Of a stretch of DNA of 64,000 nucleotides, positions 10,178-20,397 are shown one piece after another. The DNA is from Pseudonocardia broussonetiae (GTDB taxonomy: Bacteria > Actinomycetota > Actinomycetes > Mycobacteriales > Pseudonocardiaceae), in the NCBI RefSeq assembly GCF_013155125.1, contig NZ_CP053564.1:2549501-2613500 (forward strand), in the 5' to 3' direction. Below the pieces are notes generated by a model, which did not search any database, was not told the DNA's origin, and worked only from the letters and a program-made list of their open reading frames with translations. Made by a program: the position numbers and the translations under genes. The stretch's first letter is position 1, and each line of letters opens with the position of its first letter.

Positions 10178-11610
10178 TGCGTGCGCAGCTGGTCGGCCCG
10201 TACCCACGTCGCGTGGAAGCCGACGGGCACCCGCTGGGGCAGCAGCACCCGCGCCACCGGGCCGGCCGTGATGTCGCTCGCGTCGAGGACCTCCACCTCG
10301 CTGCGGCCGGTGCGCTCGTCGGTCACGAACGACACCAGGTAGCCGTCGTCCTCGCGCGTGCTGCCGTCGCGCGGCGCGAACGGGGCCTCGCTGCCGTAGC
10401 GGCCCGGCCCGAACCGGTGGTCCTGGCGCTCCCCGGTGACGCGGTCGCGGCGCAGGAGGCCGTCGAACAGCACGGTCTCGGTGTCGGCGATGTGCACGCC
10501 GTAGGCGTAGCGCGCGGGCCGGCCGGTCAGCCGGGCGTCGATCGAGGGGAACTCGGTGTTGGCGTCGTCGAGCTGCGACTCGGTGGTGGTGCCGGTGGTG
10601 AGGTCGAAGACGTAGCGGTGCAGCCGGGCGTCGAGGCGCAGGTAGCCCAGCAGCTTGCCCAGCGGGCCGGGACGCGTCGGCTGCGGTTCCGGGCGGGTCA
10701 CCCGGCACACGTCCATGACGATCGTCGCGCCGTCCTCGAACGCGTTGACCACGTGGTAGATGTAGCAGGGCTCCGCGGTGAACCAGCGCACCTCCGTGCC
10801 GCGGCGGGGCACCACCGCGAACCGTGACGGTGTGCCCCGGTCGAACGCGATCTTGTAGCGGCCCTCGCGGGCGGCCGCGGCGTCCTGGGTCAGCGGCAGG
10901 TCCATGAGGACCGAGAAGTTCTCGGTGATCGCCATGTCGTGCGGCAGCCGCGGGCCGGGCAGGTCGACCGTCGTCTCGTGCTCGATGCGGCCCGACGCGC
11001 CGACGACGCCGTAGCGCAGCAGCGGGTCGCGGGCGCCGTAGTCGAACCACATCAGCTCGCCGGTGGCCTCGTCGGACTTCGGGTGGGCCATGACGTCGCC
11101 GCGCAGCGTGCCCAGGAACGTCTCGGCGCCGATCGTCTCCAGCGACAGCGGGTCGAGGCTCATCGGCTGCCCGCACAGGTACCAGGTGGCGAGCACCCGC
11201 CCGTCGTGGTGGACGAGGTCGGTGTTGGCGCTGTCCTTGAACGGCAGCCCGCGCGCGGTGCCCACCGGGTTGCCGCGCGGGGACTCCATGACCCCGCTCC
11301 ACAGCGCGCGCCCCGCGGCCTCCTCGGCCGTGAGCGCCGCGGTGCGGACGTAGCGGTTGCGGTAGCGGGCGGTGCCGTTCTCGAACGCCATCGCGTGGAC
11401 CATGCCGTCGCCGTCGAACCAGTGGTAGCGGCCGGGGGCGGCGTAGCGGCGGTTGGGGCCGTTGCGCAGGTACACGCCGTTCAGGTCGCGCGGGATCTCC
11501 CCGACCACCTCGAGGTCCTCGGCCGTGATCTCGTCGCGCACGGGGGCGTGGACGCCGAGCAGGTACGGGTTGTCCCCGGTGCCGGTCTCGCGGGCGACGA
11601 ACGTCGTCAC
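10171..11610 (-). CDS. carotenoid oxygenase (RPE65 family)
   Basis: 479-aa non-haem Fe(II) dioxygenase that cleaves double bonds in carotenoids, apocarotenoids or stilbene-type compounds. The four iron-binding histidines are visible in MAHPK (about residue 175), LPHDMAIT (about 225), YIYHVVNAFED (about 285) and the C-terminal VGFHATW (about 466). NGVYLRNGPNR near residue 45 and HWFDGDGMVHA near 63 are family signatures. A GTG start at 11610 follows a GAGGAGG ribosome site. A TAGCGT hexamer on the minus strand (11643-11638) overlaps the TAG stop of the upstream DUF998 gene. No carotenoid synthesis genes are nearby, so the substrate is open. Confidence 0.95.
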   Translation of the reverse strand: MTTFVARETGTGDNPYLLGVHAPVRDEITAEDLEVVGEIPRDLNGVYLRNGPNRRYAAPGRYHWFDGDGMVHAMAFENGTARYRNRYVRTAALTAEEAAGRALWSGVMESPRGNPVGTARGLPFKDSANTDLVHHDGRVLATWYLCGQPMSLDPLSLETIGAETFLGTLRGDVMAHPKSDEATGELMWFDYGARDPLLRYGVVGASGRIEHETTVDLPGPRLPHDMAITENFSVLMDLPLTQDAAAAREGRYKIAFDRGTPSRFAVVPRRGTEVRWFTAEPCYIYHVVNAFEDGATIVMDVCRVTRPEPQPTRPGPLGKLLGYLRLDARLHRYVFDLTTGTTTESQLDDANTEFPSIDARLTGRPARYAYGVHIADTETVLFDGLLRRDRVTGERQDHRFGPGRYGSEAPFAPRDGSTREDDGYLVSFVTDERTGRSEVEVLDASDITAGPVARVLLPQRVPVGFHATWVRADQLRTHP

Positions 11611-11640
11611 GGCTCCTCCTCGAGCAGAGTGCGGCCGACG

Positions 11641-12276
11641 CTACGCGCGGGACGCCCCGCGACCCAGCAGGTCGGCCGACAGCCCGGCGACGAGGCCGAA
11701 CTGGATCGCCGACGCGACGACCAGCCGGACGCTGAACGAGTCCGGGTCCGGCCACCCGACCACGGCGAACGCGGCCACCGCCGCCCCGGCCGTCGCCGCG
11801 GCCGCGCCCCACCGCCCGCGGGCGGCGAACCGGCGCGTGGACACGGCGGCCGCCGCCGTCCACCCCAGCACCGCCACGGCGAACCCGGCCTCGTGCAGCG
11901 CCCCGTGCCAGCTCGTCTCCGGCGCCCCCTCGGGCGCCCCGGCCGGAAACCCGGCTCCGGCGTCGGTGACGAACACGCCCGACAGCACGAGCCCGGCCCC
12001 GAACACCGCGACCAGCCGCGGCCCCCACGTGCCCGCCTCCGGCACGCGGCGCATGCCCGCCGCCGAGGCGACGACCAGCGCGCCCGACAGCACGAAGTTC
12101 GCCACCTGCACCCAGCCGCCCTCCCCGACGGCGAGCAGGCTCAGCGGGTGGCGGGCCAGGTCGAAGCCCTCGCGGGTGGCGGCCTGGACCAGCCCCGTCA
12201 CCAGGAACAGCGGTCCGGCGGCGAGGCCCGCGGCCAGCAGCGGCCGGGCGGGTGCGGTGGTGGTCTGCGTGGTCAT
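11641..12276 (-). CDS. DUF998 family membrane protein
   Basis: 211-aa integral membrane protein with six hydrophobic segments: RPLLAAGLAAGPLFLVTGLV, VANFVLSGALVVASAAG, LVAVFGAGLVLSGVF, AGFAVAVLGWTAAAAV, AAAATAGAAVAAFAVVGW and VVASAIQFGLVAGLSA. The HPLSLLAVGEGGWVQVANF segment is characteristic of DUF998 (PF06197). Biochemical role unknown. A GGAGGAGA site precedes the ATG at 12276. It carries its own copy of the promoter motif also found before the YCII gene (12316-12348), which ties it to the neighbouring ECF42 sigma factor. Confidence 0.88.
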   Translation of the reverse strand: MTTQTTTAPARPLLAAGLAAGPLFLVTGLVQAATREGFDLARHPLSLLAVGEGGWVQVANFVLSGALVVASAAGMRRVPEAGTWGPRLVAVFGAGLVLSGVFVTDAGAGFPAGAPEGAPETSWHGALHEAGFAVAVLGWTAAAAVSTRRFAARGRWGAAAATAGAAVAAFAVVGWPDPDSFSVRLVVASAIQFGLVAGLSADLLGRGASRA

Positions 12277-12315
12277 GGCGTCTCCTCCGGCGGCGCCCCT
12301 GCGGTGCCGCTCGGA

Positions 12316-12348
12316 GGGGACGTCGGAGCCGGCGGCCCGGACCGGACA
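12316..12348 (-). promoter_or_regulatory. putative ECF42-dependent promoter upstream of DUF998 gene
   Basis: On the minus strand: TGTCCGG, 10 nt, then CGGCTCCGACGTCCCC. The same two blocks with the same spacing occur before the YCII gene at 14000-14032. ECF42 promoters are reported with a TGTCGA-like -35 and a CGA/TC-like -10, matching TGTCCG and CGAC here with a 17-nt spacer. Confidence 0.7.
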
Positions 12349-12354
12349 CGGCCG

Positions 12355-13551
12355 TCAGAGCCGTTCGGCGCGCCCGTGCAGGTAGCGCTGCTGCGGCACG
12401 CTCGTGGTGAGGCGCGCGGCTCTGAGGTAGGCGGCGTGGGCGCCCTCGCGGTCGCCCGCGCTCTCCAGCAGGTGCGCCCGCACGGCGTGCAGGCGGTGGT
12501 CGTCCTCCAGCGGGAGGTCCTCGACCAGCGCGAGCCCGGCGCGCGGCCCGTCGACCATGCTCACGGCGACGGCGTGGTTGAGCCGGACGACCGGGGTGTC
12601 GGTGATCCGCAGCAGGACCTCGTAGAGCGCCCGGATCTGCGGCCAGTCGGTCTCCTCCGCGCTCGGGGCCTCGCCGTGCACCGCTGCGATCGCCGCCTGG
12701 AGCTGGTACGGGCCGACGCGACCGCGGGGAAGGGCCTCGCTGATCAGCGCGACGCCCTCGGCGATGGCGTCCGCGTCCCAGAGGCTGCGGTCCTGCTCGG
12801 CCATCGGCACCACCGCGCCGCCGGGGCCGGTGCGCGCCGGACGCCGGGCGTCGGTGAGCACCATCAGCGCCAGCAACCCCGCCACCTCCCCGTCCCGGGG
12901 CAGCAGCCGGCGCACGACCCGCGTCAGCCGGATCGCCTCGGCCGACAGCGCGGTGCGCACCAGGTGCGGCCCGGAGGTCGCGGTGTGACCCTCGTTGAAC
13001 ACCAGGTAGAGCACGTGCAGCACGGCCGCGAGCCGCTCGTCGCGCTCGGCGGCGCCGGGCATCCGGAACTCCCGGTCGGCGACGACCCGCTTGGCGCGAC
13101 CGATCCGCCGCGCCATCGTCGCCTCGGGCACGAGGAACGCCCGGGCGATCTCGGCCGTGGTCAGGCCGCCGACGGCGCGCAGCGTCAGCGCGATCTGCGA
13201 CGCGGGGGAGAGCGCCGGGTGGCAGCACAGGAACAGCAGGACGAGCGTGTCGTCGGCGTCCGGGACGGGTCCGGGTGACGCCGCCTCCACGAGCCGCGCG
13301 TCGGCCTCCTCGCGGCGGCGGCGCGCCTGCTCGGCGCGCAGCAGGTCGGTGAGCCGCCGCCCCGCCACCGTGATCAGCCAGCCCAGCGGGTGGTCCGGCA
13401 GGCCCTCGACGGGCCACTGCCGGGACGCGGCGAGCAGTGCCTCCTGCACCCCGTCCTCGGCGAGGTCGAAGTGGCCGTAGCGGCGGACGACCGCACCGAG
13501 CACCTGCGGGGCCAGGCGGCGCAGCAGGTCCTCGGTGGCGGTGGCGGTCAC
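12355..13551 (-). CDS. ECF42-type RNA polymerase sigma factor with TPR-like tail
   Basis: 398-aa sigma factor. The N-terminal part has region 2 (RRYGHFDLAEDGVQEALLAA, WPVEGLPDHPLGWLITVAGRR) and region 4 (LRAVGGLTTAEIARAFLVPEATMARRIGRAK). A C-terminal extension of about 200 aa is helical and TPR-like, with VGPYQLQAAIAAVHGEA and GDREGAHAAYLRAARL. This architecture and the adjacent YCII gene define the ECF42 group, in which the C-terminal domain, not an anti-sigma factor, is needed for activity. The GTG at 13551 lies 4 nt after the YCII stop, so the two are one operon. The trigger is unknown. Confidence 0.93.
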   Translation of the reverse strand: MTATATEDLLRRLAPQVLGAVVRRYGHFDLAEDGVQEALLAASRQWPVEGLPDHPLGWLITVAGRRLTDLLRAEQARRRREEADARLVEAASPGPVPDADDTLVLLFLCCHPALSPASQIALTLRAVGGLTTAEIARAFLVPEATMARRIGRAKRVVADREFRMPGAAERDERLAAVLHVLYLVFNEGHTATSGPHLVRTALSAEAIRLTRVVRRLLPRDGEVAGLLALMVLTDARRPARTGPGGAVVPMAEQDRSLWDADAIAEGVALISEALPRGRVGPYQLQAAIAAVHGEAPSAEETDWPQIRALYEVLLRITDTPVVRLNHAVAVSMVDGPRAGLALVEDLPLEDDHRLHAVRAHLLESAGDREGAHAAYLRAARLTTSVPQQRYLHGRAERL

Positions 13552-13555
13552 GGGG

Positions 13556-15098
<1,543 letters not shown>

Positions 15099-15124
15099 AC
15101 CGTGACGAGAAGGACGTGAGACGC

Positions 15125-16222
15125 GTGACTGCAGTCGTCGACGAGGACGCGGACACCGTCCGATCCCGGGCCGCCGAGGCGGAGGAGAAGAAGAAGGACG
15201 AGTCGGCGGAGCCGACGATGCTGGAGCGCTACCGCGCGAAGTACGAGTGGCTCGACCACCTCGTGCGCGCCGGTGCCCGCTACACCGACCGGCACGGCGA
15301 CCACTACGCCGCGGCGATCACCTACTTCTCCGTGCTCGCGCTGTTCCCCCTGATCCTGGTGGCGGTGGCGGCGCTGGGCTTCGTGCTGTTCGTGCAGCCC
15401 GACCTGCTCGACCAGCTCAAGGCCGGGATCGCCGCGAACGCCCCCGCGGGGCTCGACCAGCTGATCAACCCGATCGTCGACAATGCGATCGCCTCCCGAC
15501 GCACCATCGGGATCATCGGCCTGGTCGGCGCGCTCTACACCGGGATCGGCTGGATGTCGAACCTGCGCGAGGCGCTGTCGGAGCAGTGGGGCCAGCCGCC
15601 GACGGCCCCGGCGATCCTCAAGAAGACGCTGTTCGACCTGCTCACCCTCATCGGCCTGGGCGCCGCCATGGTCGGCTCGTTCGCGATCACCGGCCTCGCG
15701 TCGGGCTTCGCGAGCACGGTCCTGGAGTTCGTCGGCCTGGCCGAAGAGGGCTGGGCGCGGTTCCTGCTCGGCGTGCTGGGCGTCGTGCTCGGCCTCGTCG
15801 CCAACTGGCTGATCTTCCTCTGGGTGATCGCCCGGCTGCCCCGCGAGCACGCGACGCTGCGCAGCGCGGCCAAGGCGGCCGTGCTGGGCGCCGTCGGGTT
15901 CGAGGTGCTCAAGCAGGTCATGACCGTGTACCTGGCGTCGGTCACGGCCTCGCCGACCGGCCAGATCATCGGCCCGTTCATCGGCCTGATGGTGTTCGCG
16001 TTCTTCACCTCGCGCTTCATCCTGTTCGTCACGGCCTGGGCGGCGACGTCCCGGGAGAACGAGCAGGAGGAGCCGGTCGACGTGCCGGGGCCCGCGGTGA
16101 TCCACTCCGAGGTCACGGTGCGGTCCGGGCCGGACGGGGCCACGGCCGCCGGTCTGGTCGGGGCCGGTGCGCTGGCCGGGCTGCTCGGCTTCGGGCTGCT
16201 GCGGGGGCGGCGGCGGGGCTAG
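15125..16222 (+). CDS. yhjD: YhjD/YihY (BrkB) family inner-membrane protein
   Basis: 365-aa integral membrane protein of the YihY/BrkB family (PF03631). A charged N-terminal tail (EAEEKKKDESAEP) precedes the first hydrophobic segment, AAAITYFSVLALFPLILVAVAALGFVLF near residue 65; five more follow (for example TIGIIGLVGALYTGIGWMSNL, FLLGVLGVVLGLVANWLIFLW, PFIGLMVFAFFTSRFILFVTAWAA). The old RNase BN annotation of this family is not valid; E. coli YhjD is linked to lipid A/inner-membrane lipid export suppression. The GTG at 15125 is preferred over 15116 because GAGAAGGA lies 10 nt upstream of it. The 3' end overlaps dacB tail to tail by 4 nt (CTAG). Confidence 0.9.
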   Translation: MTAVVDEDADTVRSRAAEAEEKKKDESAEPTMLERYRAKYEWLDHLVRAGARYTDRHGDHYAAAITYFSVLALFPLILVAVAALGFVLFVQPDLLDQLKAGIAANAPAGLDQLINPIVDNAIASRRTIGIIGLVGALYTGIGWMSNLREALSEQWGQPPTAPAILKKTLFDLLTLIGLGAAMVGSFAITGLASGFASTVLEFVGLAEEGWARFLLGVLGVVLGLVANWLIFLWVIARLPREHATLRSAAKAAVLGAVGFEVLKQVMTVYLASVTASPTGQIIGPFIGLMVFAFFTSRFILFVTAWAATSRENEQEEPVDVPGPAVIHSEVTVRSGPDGATAAGLVGAGALAGLLGFGLLRGRRRG

Positions 16223-17379
16223 CTCCTGCGGCGGACGAGCGCGGCTCCGGCTGCGAGGGCGACCAGCACGGCGACGCCGACCAGGACGAGCGGTCCGGCC
16301 GGCGCCGGGTCGTCGGGCGCCGGACGGCCCGGTTCCGGGGCGACGGCGGCGGGCGGCGCGGGCGGGGTGACGACCGGGACGGCCGGTGCCGCGGCCACCA
16401 GCGTCCCGACCGGTGCGACGCCCGCGGGCAGGGCGAAGCCGAGGTCGAGCAGGGCCGCCACCTGCGCCGTCATGGGCACGGGGGACTGCTCGCCGCGCAC
16501 CAGTGCCACCACCAGCCGCCGCCCGTCGCGCTCCGCCGCCCCGACGAACGTGTGGCGCGCGGCGTCGGTGAACCCGGCCTTGCCGCCCAGCGCGCCGGGG
16601 TAGCGGCCGAGGAAGCGGCTGGAGTTGGACAGCTCGAAGCCGGGCACGTCGCCGTAGCCGGGGAAGGGGACCGAGAGCGTCGCGACGGTCCCGGCGAACA
16701 GCGGCTCGCGCATCGCCACCCGGAACAGCAGGGCCAGGTCGTACGCGCTCGACGCGCCGCCGGGGCCGTCGAGGCCGGACGGGGTGGCGGGACGGGTGTC
16801 CAGGGCGCCGAGCGCCCCGGCGGTGGCGGTCATCGCCGCCACGGTGGCCGCGTCCCCGCCCATCGCCCGGGCCAGTGCCGCCGCCGTGTCGTTGCCGGAG
16901 TTGAGCAGCATCCCGGCGAGCAGCTGGCGGACGGTGTAGCGGCCGCCGGGGCCGATGCCGGCGCGGCTGCCGTCGATGCGCAGGTCCTCGGCGGTGCCGT
17001 CGACGACGAGGTCCGGGTCGAGCTCGCGCAGCGCGACGATCGCGGTGAGCACCTTGATCGCCGACGCCGGCCGGTGCCGCGCGTGCGGGGCGCGGGCGGC
17101 GAGCACGGCGCCGGTGTCGAGGTCGGCGAGCACGAACCCGGCGACGCCGACCTCCGCGGGCACGGCGCCGCCCCCGGCCACCGCGTCGCCGCAGACGCCG
17201 AGCCCGCCCACCGGCTCGGCGGGCACCGGCAGCGCCGCCGCCGCCGGCCCGGCCAGCTCCTCGGCCGACGGGGGAGCGGGCGGTGCCTCCTGCCCCGGGC
17301 ACCCGGTCCGGGCGTGCGCGGTGGCCGGCCCGCCGACCAGCAGCCCGACGACCAGCAGCACGGCTGCGACCCAGCGCAC
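16219..17379 (-). CDS. dacB: D-alanyl-D-alanine carboxypeptidase, S11 family (DacB-like), KAG variant
   Basis: 386-aa exported penicillin-binding protein that trims the terminal D-Ala of peptidoglycan pentapeptides. Signal peptide at residues 1-24; catalytic SAIK at 106-109; SGN at 161-163; third motif at 267-269 reads KAG, where KTG (or KSG) is usual. A proline/alanine-rich linker leads to a C-terminal membrane anchor (VLVGVAVLVALAAGAALVRRRS). The GTG at 17379 gives the signal peptide and has TAGAGT 8 nt upstream. Synteny with trpS and yhjD matches mycobacterial dacB1. Confidence 0.93.
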   Translation of the reverse strand: MRWVAAVLLVVGLLVGGPATAHARTGCPGQEAPPAPPSAEELAGPAAAALPVPAEPVGGLGVCGDAVAGGGAVPAEVGVAGFVLADLDTGAVLAARAPHARHRPASAIKVLTAIVALRELDPDLVVDGTAEDLRIDGSRAGIGPGGRYTVRQLLAGMLLNSGNDTAAALARAMGGDAATVAAMTATAGALGALDTRPATPSGLDGPGGASSAYDLALLFRVAMREPLFAGTVATLSVPFPGYGDVPGFELSNSSRFLGRYPGALGGKAGFTDAARHTFVGAAERDGRRLVVALVRGEQSPVPMTAQVAALLDLGFALPAGVAPVGTLVAAAPAVPVVTPPAPPAAVAPEPGRPAPDDPAPAGPLVLVGVAVLVALAAGAALVRRRS

Positions 17380-17513
17380 GGCCGCGGACTCTACGTCGTC
17401 CCACCGCCCCCACACCGTCGGCGACGGGCGCGATCACCGCGCGCGCAGGGCTCGCTCACCCACCGGAGCCGACGATTCGGTCACGGCCATGGTCAACGCC
17501 CACCCGCCCGGTT

Positions 17514-17519
17514 TACGGT
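17514..17519 (+). promoter_or_regulatory. candidate -10 (TACGGT) of the nucleoside-transport operon
   Basis: TACGGT inside the locally AT-richer GTTTACGGTT, about 85 nt before the BMP lipoprotein start. The leader shows no riboswitch fold that I recognise. Confidence 0.35.
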
Positions 17520-17602
17520 TCCCCGTCGCGCGCACCGTCGCGCCGCTCCCAGGAAAGCCCGGGCCCACGAGGTGCACCGGCCGAAACAGGAGGCACCCTT
17601 CC

Positions 17603-18751
17603 GTGCGCAACAGACGAGGAATGGCACTGGCAGCCGCCGTGCTGAGCAGTGCGCTGGTCCTCGCGGGCTGTGCCCGTGACACCGGCTCCGCCCCCGCCGC
17701 AGGCGGCGGCGAGGAGGAGACCTGCGCACGCAACGCCGCGCCCGCGGTCGCCGGCGGCGCCGCCCCCAGCGCCGCCCCGCTCGCCCCGAACGCCGACGCG
17801 AGCGCGCTGCGCGTCGCGCTGGCCTACGACGTCGGCGGCCGCGGCGACCAGTCCTTCAACGACTCCGCCGCCGCGGGCCTCGAGCAGGCCATCAGCGAGA
17901 TCGGCGTCGTGCGGGAGAACACCCGCGAGCTGGCCGCCGCCAACGGCGAGAGCGAGGACGCCCGCGCCACGCGGCTGCGCCAGCTCGCCACCGACGGCTT
18001 CAGCCCGGTCATCGCGGTCGGCTTCGCCTACAGCGAGGCGCTGACGACGATCGCCGCGGAGTTCCCCGACACCCAGTTCGCGATCATCGACTCCGTCGTC
18101 GACCTGCCCAACGTCACCAGCCTGACGTTCGCGGCCGAGCAGGGCTCGTTCCTGGTCGGCGCGGCGGCGGCGCTGCGCACCACGAGCTGCCAGATCGGCT
18201 TCGTCGGTGGCGTCGAGGTCCCGCTGATCCAGGCCTTCGAGGCCGGCTACGTCGCGGGAGCCAAGGCGGTGGCCCCGGACATCGAGGTCGACGTCGACTA
18301 CATCTCCCCGGCCGGCGACTTCTCCGGCTTCAACGACCCGGCCCGCGGCACCGAGGTCGCCCGCGGCCAGCTCGACGGCGGCGCCGACGTGGTCTACCAC
18401 GCGGCGGGCGGTTCGGGTCAGGGCGTGTTCGAGGCGGTGGCCGCGGCCACCACGCCGGACGCCCCGAAGTTCGCGATCGGCGTCGACTCCGACCAGTACA
18501 ACACCGTGGCCGCGCCGGTCAACGAGGTCATCATGACCTCGATGCTCAAGCGCGTCGACGTGGCGGTCTTCAACTACGTCAACGCGGTCGCCGCCGGTGA
18601 CCTCGCGGTCATCCCGCCGGCGTTCGACCTGTCCGTCGACGGCGTCGGCTACTCCACCACCGGTGGCGGCGTCGACGACCTCGTGCCGGACCTGGACGCC
18701 TACAAGGCGGCGATCGTCAACGGCGACATCACGGTCCCGTCGACGCCGTGA
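17603..18751 (+). CDS. BMP-family nucleoside-binding lipoprotein of an ABC importer
   Basis: 382-aa substrate-binding lipoprotein. Signal peptide VRNRRGMALAAAVLSSALVLAGC with lipobox LAGC (Cys near residue 23); the mature part has the BMP/PnrA pattern: VALAYDVGGRGDQSFNDSAAAGLEQA, the D-x-G-x-x-x-x-S-F-N signature of the ligand pocket, then GFVGGVEVPLIQAFEAGYVAGAK. PnrA-type proteins bind purine and pyrimidine nucleosides. The GTG at 17603 follows AGGAGG at 17588-17593 with 9-nt spacing. It is the first gene of the importer, whose ATPase, permeases and cytidine deaminase follow. Confidence 0.95.
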   Translation: MRNRRGMALAAAVLSSALVLAGCARDTGSAPAAGGGEEETCARNAAPAVAGGAAPSAAPLAPNADASALRVALAYDVGGRGDQSFNDSAAAGLEQAISEIGVVRENTRELAAANGESEDARATRLRQLATDGFSPVIAVGFAYSEALTTIAAEFPDTQFAIIDSVVDLPNVTSLTFAAEQGSFLVGAAAALRTTSCQIGFVGGVEVPLIQAFEAGYVAGAKAVAPDIEVDVDYISPAGDFSGFNDPARGTEVARGQLDGGADVVYHAAGGSGQGVFEAVAAATTPDAPKFAIGVDSDQYNTVAAPVNEVIMTSMLKRVDVAVFNYVNAVAAGDLAVIPPAFDLSVDGVGYSTTGGGVDDLVPDLDAYKAAIVNGDITVPSTP

Positions 18752-18827
18752 GACCGCGCCGCCCCGCTCCGGCCCGCTGACGGCCGGGGCGTGGCGGCTC
18801 CGTCCGTGAGGCATCATCGCCGTACGC

Positions 18828-18858
18828 GGGGGGCCGGGGCCGATCGCCCCGGCCCCCC
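18828..18858 (+). terminator. GC-rich hairpin between BMP gene and ABC ATPase gene
   Basis: Perfect 13-bp stem (18828-18840 with 18846-18858) and 5-nt loop CGATC, in the 131-nt gap after the binding-protein gene. It probably causes partial termination or stabilises the 3' end of the upstream mRNA, so that the binding protein is made in excess over the membrane components, a common arrangement in importer operons. Confidence 0.7.
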
Positions 18859-18882
18859 GACGTACGTCCGAGAGGGAGAGCC

Positions 18883-20397
18883 ATGACGGAGTACGCCGTC
18901 GAGCTGGCCGGGATCACGAAGCGCTTCCCGGGGGTGGTCGCCAACAGCGACATCCACCTGGCGGTGCGCCGCGGCGAGGTGCACGCGCTGTGCGGCGAGA
19001 ACGGCGCCGGCAAGTCCACGCTGATGAAGATCCTCTACGGGATCCAGCAGCCCGACGAGGGCACGATCACCGTCGACGGCGAGCAGGTGCGGTTCCGCTC
19101 GCCCGCCGACGCGATCAAGGCGGGCATCGGCATGGTGCACCAGCACTTCATGCTCGCCGACAACCTCACCGTCGCCGAGAACATCCTGCTCGGCGCCGAG
19201 GCCCAGCTCGGGATCGGCGCGAAGGCGCGCGCCCGGATCACCGAGCTGGCGCGCACGGTGGGCCTCGACGTCCGCCCCGACCTGCTCGTCGAGCGCCTCG
19301 GCGTGGCCGACCGGCAGCGCGTCGAGATCGTCAAGGTCCTCTACCGCGGGGCGCGCACGATCATCCTGGACGAGCCGACGGCCGTGCTGGTGCCCCAGGA
19401 GGTCGACGACCTGTTCGCCACCCTGCGCGGCATGCGCGCCGAGGGCTTCACGTTCCTGTTCATCTCCCACAAGCTCGACGAGGTGCGCGCGATCGCCGAC
19501 GCGATCACGGTGATCCGCCGCGGCACCAGCGTCGGCACGGCCGACCCGAAGACGGTCACCAGTCGCAAGCTGGCGGAGATGATGGTCGGCAGCGAGCTGC
19601 CCAGCCCGCAGACGGGCGCGTCGACGGTCACCGATCGCGAGGTGCTGCGCGTCAGCGGCCTCGCGCTCGACTCCGACGACGGCGGTCGCCCGCTGCTCTC
19701 CGACGTCGACCTCGTCGTGCGCGCGGGCGAGGTGCTCGGCATCGCGGGCGTCGAGGGCAACGGGCAGACCGAGCTCGTCGAGACGATCATGGGGATGCGC
19801 CGGGCCGTGGGCGGCACGATCACGTTGTCAGGCGCCGACATCACCCGCGCCGGCACGCTCGCCCGCCGCGAGGCCGGCATCGGCTACATCCCGGAGGACC
19901 GCACCCGGCACGGCCTGCTCGCCTCGCAACCGCTGTGGGCCAACCGGATCCTGGGCCACCAGAGCCGCCCGCCGGTCTCGCGCGGCGGCCTGATCGACCG
20001 CGAGGCCGCGCGGCGCGACACGCAGCGGATCATCGAGCAGTTCGACGTCCGCACGCCCGGTGTCGACGTCGCCGCCGCCGCGCTGTCGGGCGGCAACCAG
20101 CAGAAGCTCGTCGTCGGCCGCGAGATGTCCGGCGAACCGGTGCTGCTGATCGCCTCGCACCCGACCCGGGGCGTCGACGTCGGTGCGCAGGCGGGCATCT
20201 GGGAGGTGCTGCGCCGGGCCCGCGCCGACGGGCTCGCGGTGCTGCTCATCAGCGCCGACCTGGACGAGCTGATCGGCCTGTCCGACACGATCAAGGTGAT
20301 GCTGCGCGGGCGCCTGGTGGCCGACGCCGACCCCGCGACCGTCACGCCCGAGGAGCTGGGAGCCGCCATGACCGGTGCCGACGGAGCGGCCGCATGA
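18883..20397 (+). CDS. nucleoside ABC importer, double ATP-binding subunit
   Basis: 504-aa protein with two ABC domains, as in sugar and BMP-linked nucleoside importers. Domain 1 has Walker A GENGAGKST near residue 46 and Walker B IILDEPT near 160; its signature region reads RLGVADRQRVEI in place of LSGGQ. Domain 2 has a degenerate Walker A (GVEGNGQTE) and an intact LSGGNQQK near 400, with LLIASHPTRGVDV in place of the usual EPTRGLDV. Degenerate second-domain features are usual in this family. The ATG at 18883 follows GAGAGGGAGAG. The stop overlaps the permease ATG (ATGA). Confidence 0.96.
   Translation: MTEYAVELAGITKRFPGVVANSDIHLAVRRGEVHALCGENGAGKSTLMKILYGIQQPDEGTITVDGEQVRFRSPADAIKAGIGMVHQHFMLADNLTVAENILLGAEAQLGIGAKARARITELARTVGLDVRPDLLVERLGVADRQRVEIVKVLYRGARTIILDEPTAVLVPQEVDDLFATLRGMRAEGFTFLFISHKLDEVRAIADAITVIRRGTSVGTADPKTVTSRKLAEMMVGSELPSPQTGASTVTDREVLRVSGLALDSDDGGRPLLSDVDLVVRAGEVLGIAGVEGNGQTELVETIMGMRRAVGGTITLSGADITRAGTLARREAGIGYIPEDRTRHGLLASQPLWANRILGHQSRPPVSRGGLIDREAARRDTQRIIEQFDVRTPGVDVAAAALSGGNQQKLVVGREMSGEPVLLIASHPTRGVDVGAQAGIWEVLRRARADGLAVLLISADLDELIGLSDTIKVMLRGRLVADADPATVTPEELGAAMTGADGAAA

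Noticed and set aside
17520..17602. Riboswitch in the leader of the nucleoside importer
   Set aside because: The leader contains GC-rich stems but no purine- or deoxyguanosine-aptamer core that I recognise.
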